DNA from: TMED14 sp003507115
Lineage (GTDB): Bacteria; Bacteroidota; Bacteroidia; Flavobacteriales; Schleiferiaceae
Assembly (NCBI GenBank): GCA_943787925.1
Contig: CALSOH010000002.1
Span: 1-64,000, forward strand
DNA length: 64,000 bases
Direction of reading: 5' to 3'
The notes beneath the pieces were generated by a model. It saw nothing but the letters and a program-made list of their open reading frames with translations. It was not told the origin of the DNA and made no database searches. Position numbers and translations under genes: made by a program. Of the stretch, positions 38,991-48,071 are shown piece by piece (the stretch's first letter is position 1; each line of letters begins with the position of its first letter).

Positions 38991-39748
38991 TGCAGTTTGG
39001 GGTCATTGGCGCTCCGATTGCGCATTCCCAATCTCCTGAGCTCTTCGCCGAATTTTGGGCCGAACACCCCTGGCGGGATCGCCTTTCCTATGCGAAGCAG
39101 CACGTCGCCCCGGAAGCCTTGGAAGATTTTCTGGCCTCGACCTCTTGGGCTGGCTTCAATGTCACCCTGCCCCACAAGCAACGCATTGTCCCCTTCTTGC
39201 ACGCCCTGACCCCGACGGCCGAAGCCATGGGGGCCGTCAACACGGTGGTGCGGACCGCGAAGGGATGGATCGGCCACAACACGGATGCGGATGGATTCTG
39301 GGGGATGCTCGCGGATCGCCACGACCTCGATGCCCTGAAGGCCCTGCCCGTTCTCGTTTTGGGCAACGGGGGATCTGCCCGCGCCGTCGTCCACGCCTTG
39401 GCCTCTCGGGGATTTCGGGGTCAGATCGCCTGCCGCCGCGCTCAGGGGGGATTCCCCTGGCCCGAAGTGCGCTTTGAAGACCTGCCTGCGGAGCAGAGGG
39501 GTCTCGTTGTTCAATGCACCCCCTTGGGCATGACCCCTCAGACCGAGTACATGCCCCCCCTTCCCGCCTGGGGACCGGGTCAGGTCGCCCTGGCGGTAGA
39601 CCTCGTGTACCAGCCTGCGGAAACATTTTTTATCCGGCACATGGCCGAATTGGGTGCCGAAACCGCCTCCGGAGCCGCCATGTTGCGCAATCAGGCAAAA
39701 AAAGCCTGGGATTATTGGGCAGAAGTCCTCAATATTCCCCACATTTGA
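38990..39748 (+). CDS. aroE: Shikimate dehydrogenase
   Basis: 252 aa from the ATG at 38990, which overlaps the DUF368 stop in TAATG; longer frames upstream run through that gene. It starts MQFGVIGAPIAHSQSPELF (substrate-binding S-x-S). Then FNVTLPHKQ with the catalytic lysine, NTDADGF with the catalytic aspartate, the Rossmann loop VLGNGGSARAVVHAL, and VVQCTPLGM. It reduces 3-dehydroshikimate to shikimate with NADPH in aromatic amino-acid synthesis. The last gene of the TPR-DUF368-aroE run. Confidence 0.9.
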   Translation: MQFGVIGAPIAHSQSPELFAEFWAEHPWRDRLSYAKQHVAPEALEDFLASTSWAGFNVTLPHKQRIVPFLHALTPTAEAMGAVNTVVRTAKGWIGHNTDADGFWGMLADRHDLDALKALPVLVLGNGGSARAVVHALASRGFRGQIACRRAQGGFPWPEVRFEDLPAEQRGLVVQCTPLGMTPQTEYMPPLPAWGPGQVALAVDLVYQPAETFFIRHMAELGAETASGAAMLRNQAKKAWDYWAEVLNIPHI

Positions 39749-39774
39749 GGTTCCAATCCCACAAACCTCCAGCA

Positions 39775-41781
39775 ATGGCTGAGAAAGACTTACTTCCCCT
39801 CGAAGGGAATACGAACGAAGAAGCGGCCAATGAGGCCGTTCAGAGCGCTCCCGAAGCGACCCAAACGCCTGATACCGAGGCGACTCCTTCCGATGCCCCC
39901 GAATCGACGGAGCCCGAGCTAGCGGCCGAAGCCCCCGAAGAGGTTCCCCAGCCCGAGATGGCAGAGGCTCCCATGGAGGAAACCACTCCCGAAGAACCTG
40001 TGGTCCAAGAAGCCGAGGCCCCCGAATCCGCTGCGCCCGAATTAACCTCCGAGCCCGAACCAGACACCCCCGAGGTGCCCGCTGAGGTGGAGGACGTCGA
40101 GGAAGCGGCCGCAGCCCCCTCCCCCGAGGCGGAATCGTCCGAAATCCCGACGGAAGCCCCGAAAAACGCGTCCGCCCAGACCGATTCCGAGTCCGCCGAG
40201 GACGAGTCGGACGACGCCAACGACGAAGAAAAAGAAGAACACGAGGACCATACAGCCGACTACACCGACAAGGAAACGGAAGAACTCTTGGCCGAGGCCA
40301 AGCGCATTCTCAACGAGGTTTCCATCGAGCAGGCCCGCGTTCCCATGTTGGCGATCAAGGACGTCTTGATGCCCCGCTGGGAGGAAGAGCGCGCCGGAGC
40401 TCTAGAGCGCTTTATTGGAGAAGGTGGCAATGCCATAGACTTTCATTATGAGCAACCTAGCCGCGAAGCCTTCTACCAAACATTCAACGAATTCAAGAAG
40501 CGCCGGAGCGCATGGAAGGCCGATTTGGCCAACCAGATGTCGGTGAATTTGGACCTCAAAAAGGCCTTGCTGGACGAGATCAAGAAGCTGGCCGAGAGCG
40601 ACGATTTGCCTACGGGACAGACCTACAACGAGTTCAAGCGCATCAATGACCGCTGGAAGGATGTGGGCCACGTACCCAATGACGAAGCCCGCGACTTGTA
40701 TGCGTCCTACCGCTTCTTCGTGGACCGCTTCTACGACAATTTGCGCCTGAGCCAAGAGCTCCGCGACCTGGACTATAAGCACAACAAAGAGATCAAGGAG
40801 GGACTGATCGCCGAGATTCAAGCCATCTCTGGCAAGGAGTGGTCCGCCGCCATCGGCAAGGATCTGCAACGCCTGCATGCCGCCTGGAAAGAGGTGGGTC
40901 CGGTCGCCCTCGAAGACAAGGAGGCCCTGTGGGATCAGTTCCGCGAAGCCAGCAATATCCTCCACGAAAAGCGCCGCGTCAAGCAAGATGTGGCCAAGGC
41001 CGCTAACGATGTTCGCCTCACCCAGAAAGAAGCGCTGGTGGCGGAGCTCGAAGTGCTCGCAGCGGAAGGCGCCGGAGAACACGGTAACTGGCAAAAGATG
41101 ACCGAGAAGGCCAAGAGCCTCCGCGAAGCCATGGCCAAGGTGGGTCGCACCTTCGGCGGACCCAGCGACGTACTGTGGGATCGCTTCAAGAAAGCCGAGA
41201 AAGCCTTCTTCAAGGAACGCAATACCTTCTACAAAGGCCGCAAAAACGCCATCAAGGAAGCCCTCGAAGCCAAGTACGCCCTGGTCGAACAGGCCGAAGC
41301 GATGGCGACGCGCACGGACTGGGCGGAGGCCTCCAAAGACCTCAAGCGCTTGCAGGCCGAATGGAAGAATACGGGGTTTGTCCCCCGCAAGGATTCGGAC
41401 AAGGCCTGGAACAAGTTCCGGGCGGCGTGCAACACCTTCTTTGACGCCATGCGCAACGAGCAAGGCGATGTGCGCGCGACGCAGAAAGCCGACCGCCAGA
41501 AATACGAGAAGACCATGAATTCGCGCCAGTCCGTGGAGCAAGCCCGCAAGGAGCTCTCCCAGCTGGAAAACAATATGGGCTTCTTTACCTATGCGGACCC
41601 CAAGAGTCCCATTGTGCAGGATGCCATGAAGAAGGTCGAAGCCGCGCGCAAGAACCTCGAGAAGGCCGAAGCGGCCCACGACGCCTTGCGCAAAGCGCAG
41701 CGCGACGCCGCCAAGCAAGCCGAGGCCGCTGCCGCTGCGGACGCCGCTTCAGCCGAGAGCTCGGAGGAGGCCGAGGCATAA
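39775..41781 (+). CDS. DUF349 repeat protein with long acidic N-terminal tail
   Basis: 668 aa from the ATG at 39775, the first start after the AroE stop. Residues 1 to about 165 are low-complexity, rich in Glu, Ala and Pro, and probably disordered. From there the protein is helical with about five DUF349 repeats, each with the pattern W-x-x-x-G-x-V/xP followed by an F/W-x-x-F helix, for example RWKDVGHVPNDEARDLYASY and AAWKEVGPVALEDKEALWDQ. The C-terminus is an Ala/Glu-rich coiled-coil. No signal peptide. DUF349 proteins are common single-copy genes in Bacteroidota but lack a settled function. UvrB starts 3 bp later. Confidence 0.85.
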   Translation: MAEKDLLPLEGNTNEEAANEAVQSAPEATQTPDTEATPSDAPESTEPELAAEAPEEVPQPEMAEAPMEETTPEEPVVQEAEAPESAAPELTSEPEPDTPEVPAEVEDVEEAAAAPSPEAESSEIPTEAPKNASAQTDSESAEDESDDANDEEKEEHEDHTADYTDKETEELLAEAKRILNEVSIEQARVPMLAIKDVLMPRWEEERAGALERFIGEGGNAIDFHYEQPSREAFYQTFNEFKKRRSAWKADLANQMSVNLDLKKALLDEIKKLAESDDLPTGQTYNEFKRINDRWKDVGHVPNDEARDLYASYRFFVDRFYDNLRLSQELRDLDYKHNKEIKEGLIAEIQAISGKEWSAAIGKDLQRLHAAWKEVGPVALEDKEALWDQFREASNILHEKRRVKQDVAKAANDVRLTQKEALVAELEVLAAEGAGEHGNWQKMTEKAKSLREAMAKVGRTFGGPSDVLWDRFKKAEKAFFKERNTFYKGRKNAIKEALEAKYALVEQAEAMATRTDWAEASKDLKRLQAEWKNTGFVPRKDSDKAWNKFRAACNTFFDAMRNEQGDVRATQKADRQKYEKTMNSRQSVEQARKELSQLENNMGFFTYADPKSPIVQDAMKKVEAARKNLEKAEAAHDALRKAQRDAAKQAEAAAAADAASAESSEEAEA

Positions 41782-41784
41782 GCC

Positions 41785-43767
41785 ATGGATTTCCGGCTCG
41801 AGAGCCCCTTTCGCCCCACGGGAGACCAGCCCGCGGCCATCGAGTCCCTCGCACGCGGGGTGCTGGAGGGCGAGCGCCAGCAAGCCCTGTTAGGCGTGAC
41901 GGGATCGGGCAAGACCTTTACCGTCGCCAACGTCATTGAACGAGTGCAGCGCCCGACCTTGGTGCTGAGCCACAACAAAACCTTAGCTGCCCAGCTCTAC
42001 CAAGAGTTCAAGTCCTTCTTTCCAGACAATGCGGTGGAGTATTTCGTTTCCTACTACGATTACTATCAGCCCGAGGCCTACATCCCCACCACGGGGACCT
42101 ACATTGAGAAGGACCTGCAGATCAACGAAGAGATTGAGAAGATGCGGTTGAGTACCACCTCTTCCCTACTCAGCGGTCGTCGGGATGTGCTGGTCGTCGC
42201 TTCGGTGTCCTGCCTCTATGGCATGGGCAATCCAGAGGCCTTCAACAGCCAAGTGGTCCAAATTCAAACCGGCCAACGCATCGCCCGCCAGAAGCTACTC
42301 CACCAGCTCGTCCAAGCGCTTTACGCCCGGACTACGGGAGAGTTCAAACGCGGCAACTTCCGCGTCAAAGGCGATACCGTCGACCTCTTTCCCGCCTACG
42401 GGGACCTATTCTACCGAATTCTTTTTTTGGATGATGAGATCGAACGCATCGAAGTGTGGGATCCCGTGGCCATGGAGCGCCAAGGCACCCTGCAGGAGCT
42501 TCGCGTCTTCCCCGCCAACCTCTTTGTCACCACGCCGGATCAACTCAACCGGGCCATCAAGCACATTGAGTTGGACTTGGGTGAGCAGGTGCAGCATTTT
42601 TACAACACGGACCGGCCCTTGGAGGGCAAGCGCCTGCAAGAGCGCACCACCTTTGATTTGGAGATGATTCGCGAACTGGGCTACTGCTCGGGCATCGAAA
42701 ACTACTCGCGTTACCTCGACGGCCGCGAGCCAGGCACGCGGCCCTTCTGCTTGTTGGACTATTTTTCGGACGATTTCCTCCTGATCGTGGACGAAAGCCA
42801 TGTCTCCCTGCCCCAGGTGCGGGCCATGTATGGCGGAGACCGGTCGCGCAAGGAAAATTTGGTGGAATTTGGTTTTCGCCTGCCTGCTGCGTTGGACAAC
42901 CGGCCCTTGAAGTTTGAGGAGTTTGAAGCCCTGCAAAATCAAGTGATTTACGTTTCGGCCACCCCCGCGGACTATGAGTTGGAGCGATCCGAAGGCATCG
43001 TCGTGGAGCAACTCATACGACCCACCGGCCTCCTCGACCCCATCATTGAGCTGCGCCCCATCGAAAACCAAGTGGATGACCTCATGGAGGAAGTGCAATT
43101 GCGGGCCGAAAAGGACGAGCGCGTGCTGGTCACCACCCTCACGAAGCGCATGGCCGAGGAGCTCACCAAGTACTTTACGCGCTATGGCATTCGGTGCCGC
43201 TACATTCACTCGGACGTGGAGACGCTGGACCGTATCCAAATCATGGATGACCTGCGCGCCGGCCTCTTTGATGTGCTGATTGGGGTCAACCTCCTTCGGG
43301 AGGGCCTGGACTTTCCTGAGGTGAGTCTCGTCGCCATCATGGATGCGGACAAGGAGGGCTTTTTACGGTCCGAACGCTCCTTAGTCCAAACCATTGGCCG
43401 CGCCGCCCGAAACGTCAACGGCAAGGCCATTTTCTACGCGGACAAGATCACCAACAGTATGGCCCGAACGATGTCCGAAACGGAGCGCCGCCGGGGCGTG
43501 CAACAGGCCTACAATGAGGCGCACGGCATTACCCCGCAAGCCATTGTGAAAGCGCGTTCTACAGCCTTTGCCAACCGTCACGAAGAAAGCGCCCGACAGG
43601 ATACCCAGCGCCAACAGCTGAAAGAAGCCAAACTCAGCATGCTGACTCCCCAGCAGCGGGAAGACCGCATCAAGGAGACCCGCAAAGCCATGGAGGCGGC
43701 CGCCAAAGACCTCGACTTCATCAAGGCTGCGCAGCTCCGGGATTTGTTGGTAGAGTTGAAGGGGTGA
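41785..43767 (+). CDS. uvrB: Excinuclease ABC subunit B
   Basis: 660 aa, the usual length. It starts MDFRLESPFRPTGDQPAAIE; Walker A is GVTGSGKT (37-44). The beta-hairpin that clamps DNA is represented by YFVSYYDYYQPEAYIP, and the helicase motifs by LIVDESHVSLPQ, VLVTTLTKRMAEEL and QTIGRAARN. A C-terminal UVR motif is present (KAMEAAAKDLDFIKAAQLRD). It verifies bulky lesions loaded by UvrA and positions UvrC for incision. The gene follows the DUF349 gene after 3 bp, probably in one transcript. Confidence 0.97.
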   Translation: MDFRLESPFRPTGDQPAAIESLARGVLEGERQQALLGVTGSGKTFTVANVIERVQRPTLVLSHNKTLAAQLYQEFKSFFPDNAVEYFVSYYDYYQPEAYIPTTGTYIEKDLQINEEIEKMRLSTTSSLLSGRRDVLVVASVSCLYGMGNPEAFNSQVVQIQTGQRIARQKLLHQLVQALYARTTGEFKRGNFRVKGDTVDLFPAYGDLFYRILFLDDEIERIEVWDPVAMERQGTLQELRVFPANLFVTTPDQLNRAIKHIELDLGEQVQHFYNTDRPLEGKRLQERTTFDLEMIRELGYCSGIENYSRYLDGREPGTRPFCLLDYFSDDFLLIVDESHVSLPQVRAMYGGDRSRKENLVEFGFRLPAALDNRPLKFEEFEALQNQVIYVSATPADYELERSEGIVVEQLIRPTGLLDPIIELRPIENQVDDLMEEVQLRAEKDERVLVTTLTKRMAEELTKYFTRYGIRCRYIHSDVETLDRIQIMDDLRAGLFDVLIGVNLLREGLDFPEVSLVAIMDADKEGFLRSERSLVQTIGRAARNVNGKAIFYADKITNSMARTMSETERRRGVQQAYNEAHGITPQAIVKARSTAFANRHEESARQDTQRQQLKEAKLSMLTPQQREDRIKETRKAMEAAAKDLDFIKAAQLRDLLVELKG

Positions 43768-43853
43768 GCGGTAAATCCTGAGTCCGATGCTGTTCACTTA
43801 GCCACCCAGCGCGGGTCTAACCTGTTGCAAATGGGAATTCCTATATTCCATTC

Positions 43854-44339
43854 ATGAAAAACGGCTATGCGCACTACCTCTTGGACTTCATTGTCATTGT
43901 TTTGGGTATTTCTGTCTCCTACTTTTTGAATGACCAAAAAACCGAGCATGAAAAAAGCGAAAAGGAACAAGTCATTCTCTCTTCCTTATTGTCCGACATC
44001 GAGGTCATGGAGGCCTACATTCACAGCCGTCAGCAGACATTAAAATCCGATAGCCTCTGGATGGATTATCTCGTCACCCATTGGGATCGAGTGAATCAAG
44101 ATTCGATGGTGAACGAGTTCACCAAAACACGATTTCACGCCTCGTTTCACAACCTATTTCTTGACATCCGGGAGTTCCATCTTCCCATTGCGTCCTTCCA
44201 AATGGTCATTCAGGATGGTTCCTTGAATTTAATTTCAAACACGGAGGTTAAACGCCTCATTAACACCGTCGTTTTCCTCTCTAAAGAGCAACTCTTAAAC
44301 AATGTGCAGCAGGAAATGGACTTGCAATTGGCCCTGTGA
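43854..44339 (+). CDS. Hypothetical membrane-anchored protein (DUF6090-like)
   Basis: 161 aa. One N-terminal membrane segment (YLLDFIVIVLGISVSYFL) is followed by a charged helical region and a mainly helical domain (SLLSDIEVMEAYIHSRQQTL, IASFQMVIQDGSLNLISN). This resembles the small DUF6090-type proteins common in marine Bacteroidota, which have no known role. It stands alone between uvrB and a SnoaL-like gene, at the point where G+C falls below that of the flanking housekeeping genes. Confidence 0.6.
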   Translation: MKNGYAHYLLDFIVIVLGISVSYFLNDQKTEHEKSEKEQVILSSLLSDIEVMEAYIHSRQQTLKSDSLWMDYLVTHWDRVNQDSMVNEFTKTRFHASFHNLFLDIREFHLPIASFQMVIQDGSLNLISNTEVKRLINTVVFLSKEQLLNNVQQEMDLQLAL

Positions 44340-44416
44340 ATTAATAATTGGATAACCATAATTTATTTAATTTAATCTATATTAATCTTTGAAAATCAAA
44401 CTAAAACGATGAAGAA

Positions 44417-45334
44417 ATGAAAAAAATGACTGCAATTCTGTTGCTTTTGCCTTTTGGCCTGTTTGCGCAGAAAAAATCGGGAGTCACCTATGCTGAGCAT
44501 CCCGCGCTAGAGGTGATTGAAGCCACCTATAAAAGTTTTTGCAATGGGGACCTGGAAACATATGCCACTTATTTCGACCCGAACGTAAAAATTTGGAGCA
44601 TCGGTGACACAGAACCCCATGGACTTGAAAGTGATTTGGAAACGTCCAAATGGTGGAATGACAATTTCATACTTAGCATTTCAAGAGGTGAAGATGCCTC
44701 TCCAGATGTGATACAATACAAAGGGGATAAAACTGGAGTTTGGGTCATGGATTGGACCTTATTTACAGCCGTAAACAAGAAAACTGGGGACACTGTAAAG
44801 ACTTGGTTCCATGATGAATTCCGAGTAAACAGCGAGAATAAAATCACCATGTGGCTCAGCTATTACAATCAAAACGATCTTGGGGCCCAAATTCAAAATT
44901 CATTTGGGGCACACAGAAATGGACGCGTGTACGATGAGCACCCTTTAATCGAATCCGTTGAAGCGGTAGTTGCTGGCTGGGTAGAAGGGAAGCCAGATGT
45001 TATGGAAAGCTACTTTGCTGAAGATGCTAAGTTTTATCGCCTCGGAGATGGTAAAGACTATCGTGGAATCAGCTTAGCCGAACGCAAGGAAAAATGGGAG
45101 TCTGGAATCAATAGTACCAGTGAGCGAATTATGGAAGTCTACGGATATCCGGATGCCATTCGTTACGAAAAAGGTGAAGGCGGCTGGGAGGTCCTATCCT
45201 GGTGGAACATTACCAATGTCGACAAAGAATCAGGAGAAGAGTTCAAGGGATTCATTCACATGAGTCATTCTTTCAATGATGAAAGGAAGATTTCACGAGA
45301 AGTGATATGGATCGACTGGATAACCGAAGAATAA
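44417..45334 (+). CDS. Secreted protein with two tandem SnoaL-like (NTF2-fold) domains
   Basis: 305 aa. A signal peptide (MKKMTAILLLLPFGLFAQ) is followed by two similar halves. The first begins YAEHPALEVIEATYKSFCNG with YFDPNVKIWSIGD. The second begins YDEHPLIESVEAVVAGWVEG with YFAEDAKFYRLGD. Each contains a W-x-x-x-x-I region and a later tryptophan-rich strand. This is the cone-like SnoaL/NTF2 fold, duplicated. Such domains bind small hydrophobic ligands or act as isomerases or hydrolases, but no catalytic set can be fixed here. It is followed by a strong terminator and probably is a single-gene unit. Low G+C for the region. Confidence 0.7.
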   Translation: MKKMTAILLLLPFGLFAQKKSGVTYAEHPALEVIEATYKSFCNGDLETYATYFDPNVKIWSIGDTEPHGLESDLETSKWWNDNFILSISRGEDASPDVIQYKGDKTGVWVMDWTLFTAVNKKTGDTVKTWFHDEFRVNSENKITMWLSYYNQNDLGAQIQNSFGAHRNGRVYDEHPLIESVEAVVAGWVEGKPDVMESYFAEDAKFYRLGDGKDYRGISLAERKEKWESGINSTSERIMEVYGYPDAIRYEKGEGGWEVLSWWNITNVDKESGEEFKGFIHMSHSFNDERKISREVIWIDWITEE

Positions 45335-45394
45335 TGACTTAACTCAAAGAATTACTCGTGCGGTGAGATTTTGAATCCGCCATTAATCAACATT

Positions 45395-45424
45395 AAAGCC
45401 CCGCCCATTTGGTGGGGCTTTTTC
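45395..45424 (+). terminator. Rho-independent terminator after the SnoaL-like gene
   Basis: An 8-bp stem AAAGCCCC / GGGGCTTT (45395-45402 and 45414-45421) with an 11-base loop is followed by further T residues. It lies 60 bases after the stop. Confidence 0.75.
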
Positions 45425-45864
45425 ATTTCAACTTCTCAGATTTACCTTTACCCAACTGGGTACCAGTAAGTGCATTTTGGGTAGACCTGTGGGTAGAGGT
45501 CTTCAACAAGTTGGACTTTTACCGAGCAGCAAGGTACATTCTTAAGTCTCAGTGAATCATATTATTAATTTTCGCTGCTTCATGGATCACTGATTTGATG
45601 TCGGCGTTTTCAATGATTTTTAAATACTTCAGAAGTCGACACTAAAAGAAATATCGTTCACAGCGCTGCCTATAAAACTCCTGTAGATGAATACTTGAAA
45701 ATCTATATATCTGACTTCGTGGTTAGTACGTACTCCGTTCTGGTGTAATTAAAACTATAAAACGTCATACCCACTGGTTCGAACCCCGCCCTCTCTGGAC
45801 TGTGTTCCGAAAGTCAAATGACTTGTTACGGTGCCACCGATTTCAATGCCACATTTACTTGTAT
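45425..45864. other. Intergenic stretch without a recognisable gene
   Basis: About 440 bases with stops in all frames and low G+C. It contains a near-palindromic ACCCAACTGGGT at about 45450, and at 45775-45800 a short segment, GGTTCGAACCCCGCCC, that resembles the T-arm and 3' end of a tRNA. No complete cloverleaf can be built there. I see no other structure. Confidence 0.4.
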
Positions 45865-46119
45865 TTAGCATTGACCCTGGTGCGGGCGATTAGACCGTTT
45901 GGGGCGGTACTTCTTGTAAGCGACGGCGCCACCCGCGGCCAAAAGAGCCACAAGGCCTCCATCGAGGGGAACGGGTAGATCAGGCGGAGTGTTTTGCGCG
46001 ATGAACACAGGTTCCTCGTACTGAAACATGTCTTCGAAGGCCTCTGAAAAAGCATTTTCGCTGTCTTGACCCTGAGCGATTTGAACTACGATCGCAACGA
46101 ACCTAGTCCAAACGCTTCG
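45865..46119 (-). pseudogene. Mini-protein with PLDGG C-terminal tail, copy 2, start lost
   Basis: A minus-strand open frame of 84 codons without ATG, ending in TAA at 45865-45867. It reads QGQDSENAFSEAFEDMFQYE, then PVFIAQNTPPDLPVPLDGG, then a transmembrane LVALLAAGGAVAYKKY and a basic end (RPKRSNRPHQGQC). This is about 70% identical to the intact mini-protein at 47.8-48.1 kb. The signal-peptide region is short and has no ATG, so this copy is probably inactive or damaged at its 5' end. It follows the beta-propeller gene just as the intact copy follows another secreted-protein gene. Confidence 0.6.
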
Positions 46120-46260
46120 CTAGTTAATCTTTAATAAAACGAACACAAAAGCCTTTTATTCGATTGTGATCCTTGAATCGAGTCCAACTTGACGTCGTAC
46201 ATAATTACTTCTAAAAACTAAATATGCCAAATTCTAATAAATTAATATCCTTTAGGCGAC

Positions 46261-47725
46261 TTAGAGGTCATAATTAAAAACTCTAACGTGACCACTATTA
46301 TTATTTAAATAAGGCACCCCAATTGCTACTGTTTTGCCATCTGAAGATATTGATACCGAGTATCCTAATTGACCATAAGTTGCTCCACCATCAATGTCCG
46401 AAGTTACAATGGTCCAAGCACCACTCTCGTACTTATAAATACGAACATGGCCTGAACTTATGCCGCCCGCATCGTTCCCTACGGCACCAATTGCGACAAT
46501 TGCTCCATCCGAAGAGAGTGAAACAGATGCACCGGAAACATCTCCAGATGCCTCCCCGTCGATATCCGAACCTAGTTGTGTCCAGGTACCACTAATGTAC
46601 TCATAAACCCGAACATGACCAGAGTTAGAACCTCCCCCATCGTTCCACCAAGCACCCACAGCCACTTTTGTGCCGTTAGACGAGATGGAGACGGACTTTC
46701 CGAAAAAATCATTTAAAGCCTCACCATTAATATATTGACCCAATTGTGTCCATGCATTACTAGAAAATTGATAGACCTTTACATATCCATTCACATTGTT
46801 TGGGGCACCAATAGCAACAATGGAACCATCTGATGACAGAGCAATTGAATCTCCCAAATTGATCGTCAGATGTGTTTCCATCAATCTGAGAACCAATTAG
46901 GTTCCAGTTCTGGGCACTATTATCGTATTGATAAACTCTCACATATCCCGGCCCAGGAGATAAAGGTCCCGCACCTCCGCCAGCTAGAGCTCCAATAGCG
47001 ATGGTTTGACCATCTGCAGATAACGAAACTGAACCTCCAAAATTATCTCCATCTGAAAGTCCATTAATATTCTGCCCTAATTGAACCCAATTACTATTGA
47101 TATATTTAAACACACGAACATTACCTGTTGATATATTAGTATCATTTTTCCCAATTGGGGAACCAAAGGCTACTATTGTTCCGTCATCAGAAATAGACAC
47201 TGCAGCACCGGCTTCATCAAATGCCGCCTGCCCATCAATGTCTGCACCTAATTGATTCCATAAACCACTATCGTACCCATATATACGCACATGACCAGAG
47301 TTATTACCTCCCCCATCGTTGTTCGTGGCTCCAACAATAACAATATTACCATCTGATGAAGTTGCAATTGACAAACCAAAAAGATCGCCACTAGCTTCTG
47401 CAACAAGATCCGCCCCGACCTGGTTTAATTGCGTCCCTTGCCTAACTCCCCCAATCAAATTTACCCATGACAATCCATTATAATATTGTGGTTCGCCGTT
47501 TGTACCGCAGTTCGTACAATAAATCATTAATCCTTGGGCTGGATTAGCGATGGCATCGCGCCGGAACGCAGTCATGCGCGGAGGAAGTAAACCTTTAGTG
47601 GTAGACGTGATTTCTAACGCCGCAGAAGCATCTGGACTCGCCGTACCAATGCCCACTTGGGCATAGGTAGCCATGGATGTGGACAGCACAAGGCTGAGCG
47701 TGAAAAGGATATTTGTTGGTTTCAT
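46261..47725 (-). CDS. Secreted seven-repeat beta-propeller (FG-GAP-like) protein (one frameshift)
   Basis: About 487 aa across two frames joined near 46850 (DQFG continuing as DSIALSSDG). The N-terminus has a signal peptide cut after ATYA and the domain QVGIGTASPDASAALEITST with LLPPRMTAFRRDAI, a module at the front of many Bacteroidota secreted proteins. Seven repeats of about 55 residues follow. Each runs LG-x-DIDGEA-x-GD-x-x-G-x-SVS(L/I)SSDG-x-x-VAIGA and ends in SGHVRVY-x-Y, which predicts a closed seven-bladed propeller. No T9SS signal is seen at the C-terminus (HVRVFNYDL). Function unknown; surface binding is likely by fold. Confidence 0.75.
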
Positions 47726-47825
47726 GGCTTAGAATAATTGGGATTAGTAGTCATCTAATTAGATCAGAGGGCTGAGGCAACTTTATTTAGTTAGCGTGAG
47801 CAGTAGTTTACATTTACTCCTATCC

Positions 47826-48071
47826 TTAGCTAGGGATATTAGACCTCTTGGACTTGTAGTTCTTATAGGCCACGGCACCACCTGCAGCCAATAGGGCTAC
47901 GAGGCCTCCGTCTAGGGGAACAGGAGGGGGAGGCGGAGTGTTTTGCGGAATCCACACTGGCGCTTCAAACTGAAACATGTCTTCGAAGGCCTCCTCAAAG
48001 ACGTTTCCGTTGTCTTGCCCTCGCGCTACTAGCGACACGAGAAGCATTATTAATGCAATAATATTTTTCAT
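47826..48071 (-). CDS. Secreted mini-protein with PLDGG-transmembrane-basic tail, intact copy 1
   Basis: 81 aa. A signal peptide (MKNIIALIMLLVSLVARG) is followed by a short acidic region NVFEEAFEDMFQFEAPVWIP, a proline run, and VPLDGGLVALLAAGGAVAYK ending in basic NYKSKRS. The order 'P-(I/L)-D-G-G, hydrophobic segment, basic cluster' resembles the PID-type C-terminal sorting domains of Bacteroidota. No sortase-like enzyme lies in the window, so processing is an inference. It follows the secreted-protein gene at 48.1-49.6 kb. A 5'-damaged second copy is 2 kb downstream. Confidence 0.7.
   Translation of the reverse strand: MKNIIALIMLLVSLVARGQDNGNVFEEAFEDMFQFEAPVWIPQNTPPPPPVPLDGGLVALLAAGGAVAYKNYKSKRSNIPS

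Noticed and set aside
39514..39774. Longer start for the DUF349 protein
   Set aside because: This extension overlaps the last 235 bases of aroE in another frame; the ATG at 39775 is the first start after the aroE stop.
40402..41718. 438-residue open frame on the minus strand
   Set aside because: It is fully antisense to the DUF349 gene and its composition (Leu, Gly, Val, His rich) is that of a shadow in high-G+C coding sequence.
42406..43239. 277-residue minus-strand frame
   Set aside because: Antisense shadow of uvrB.
45770..45802. tRNA-like 3' end (GGTTCGAACCCCGCCC)
   Set aside because: The bases flanking the T-loop do not pair, and no anticodon or D-arm can be found upstream. At most it is a remnant or chance match.
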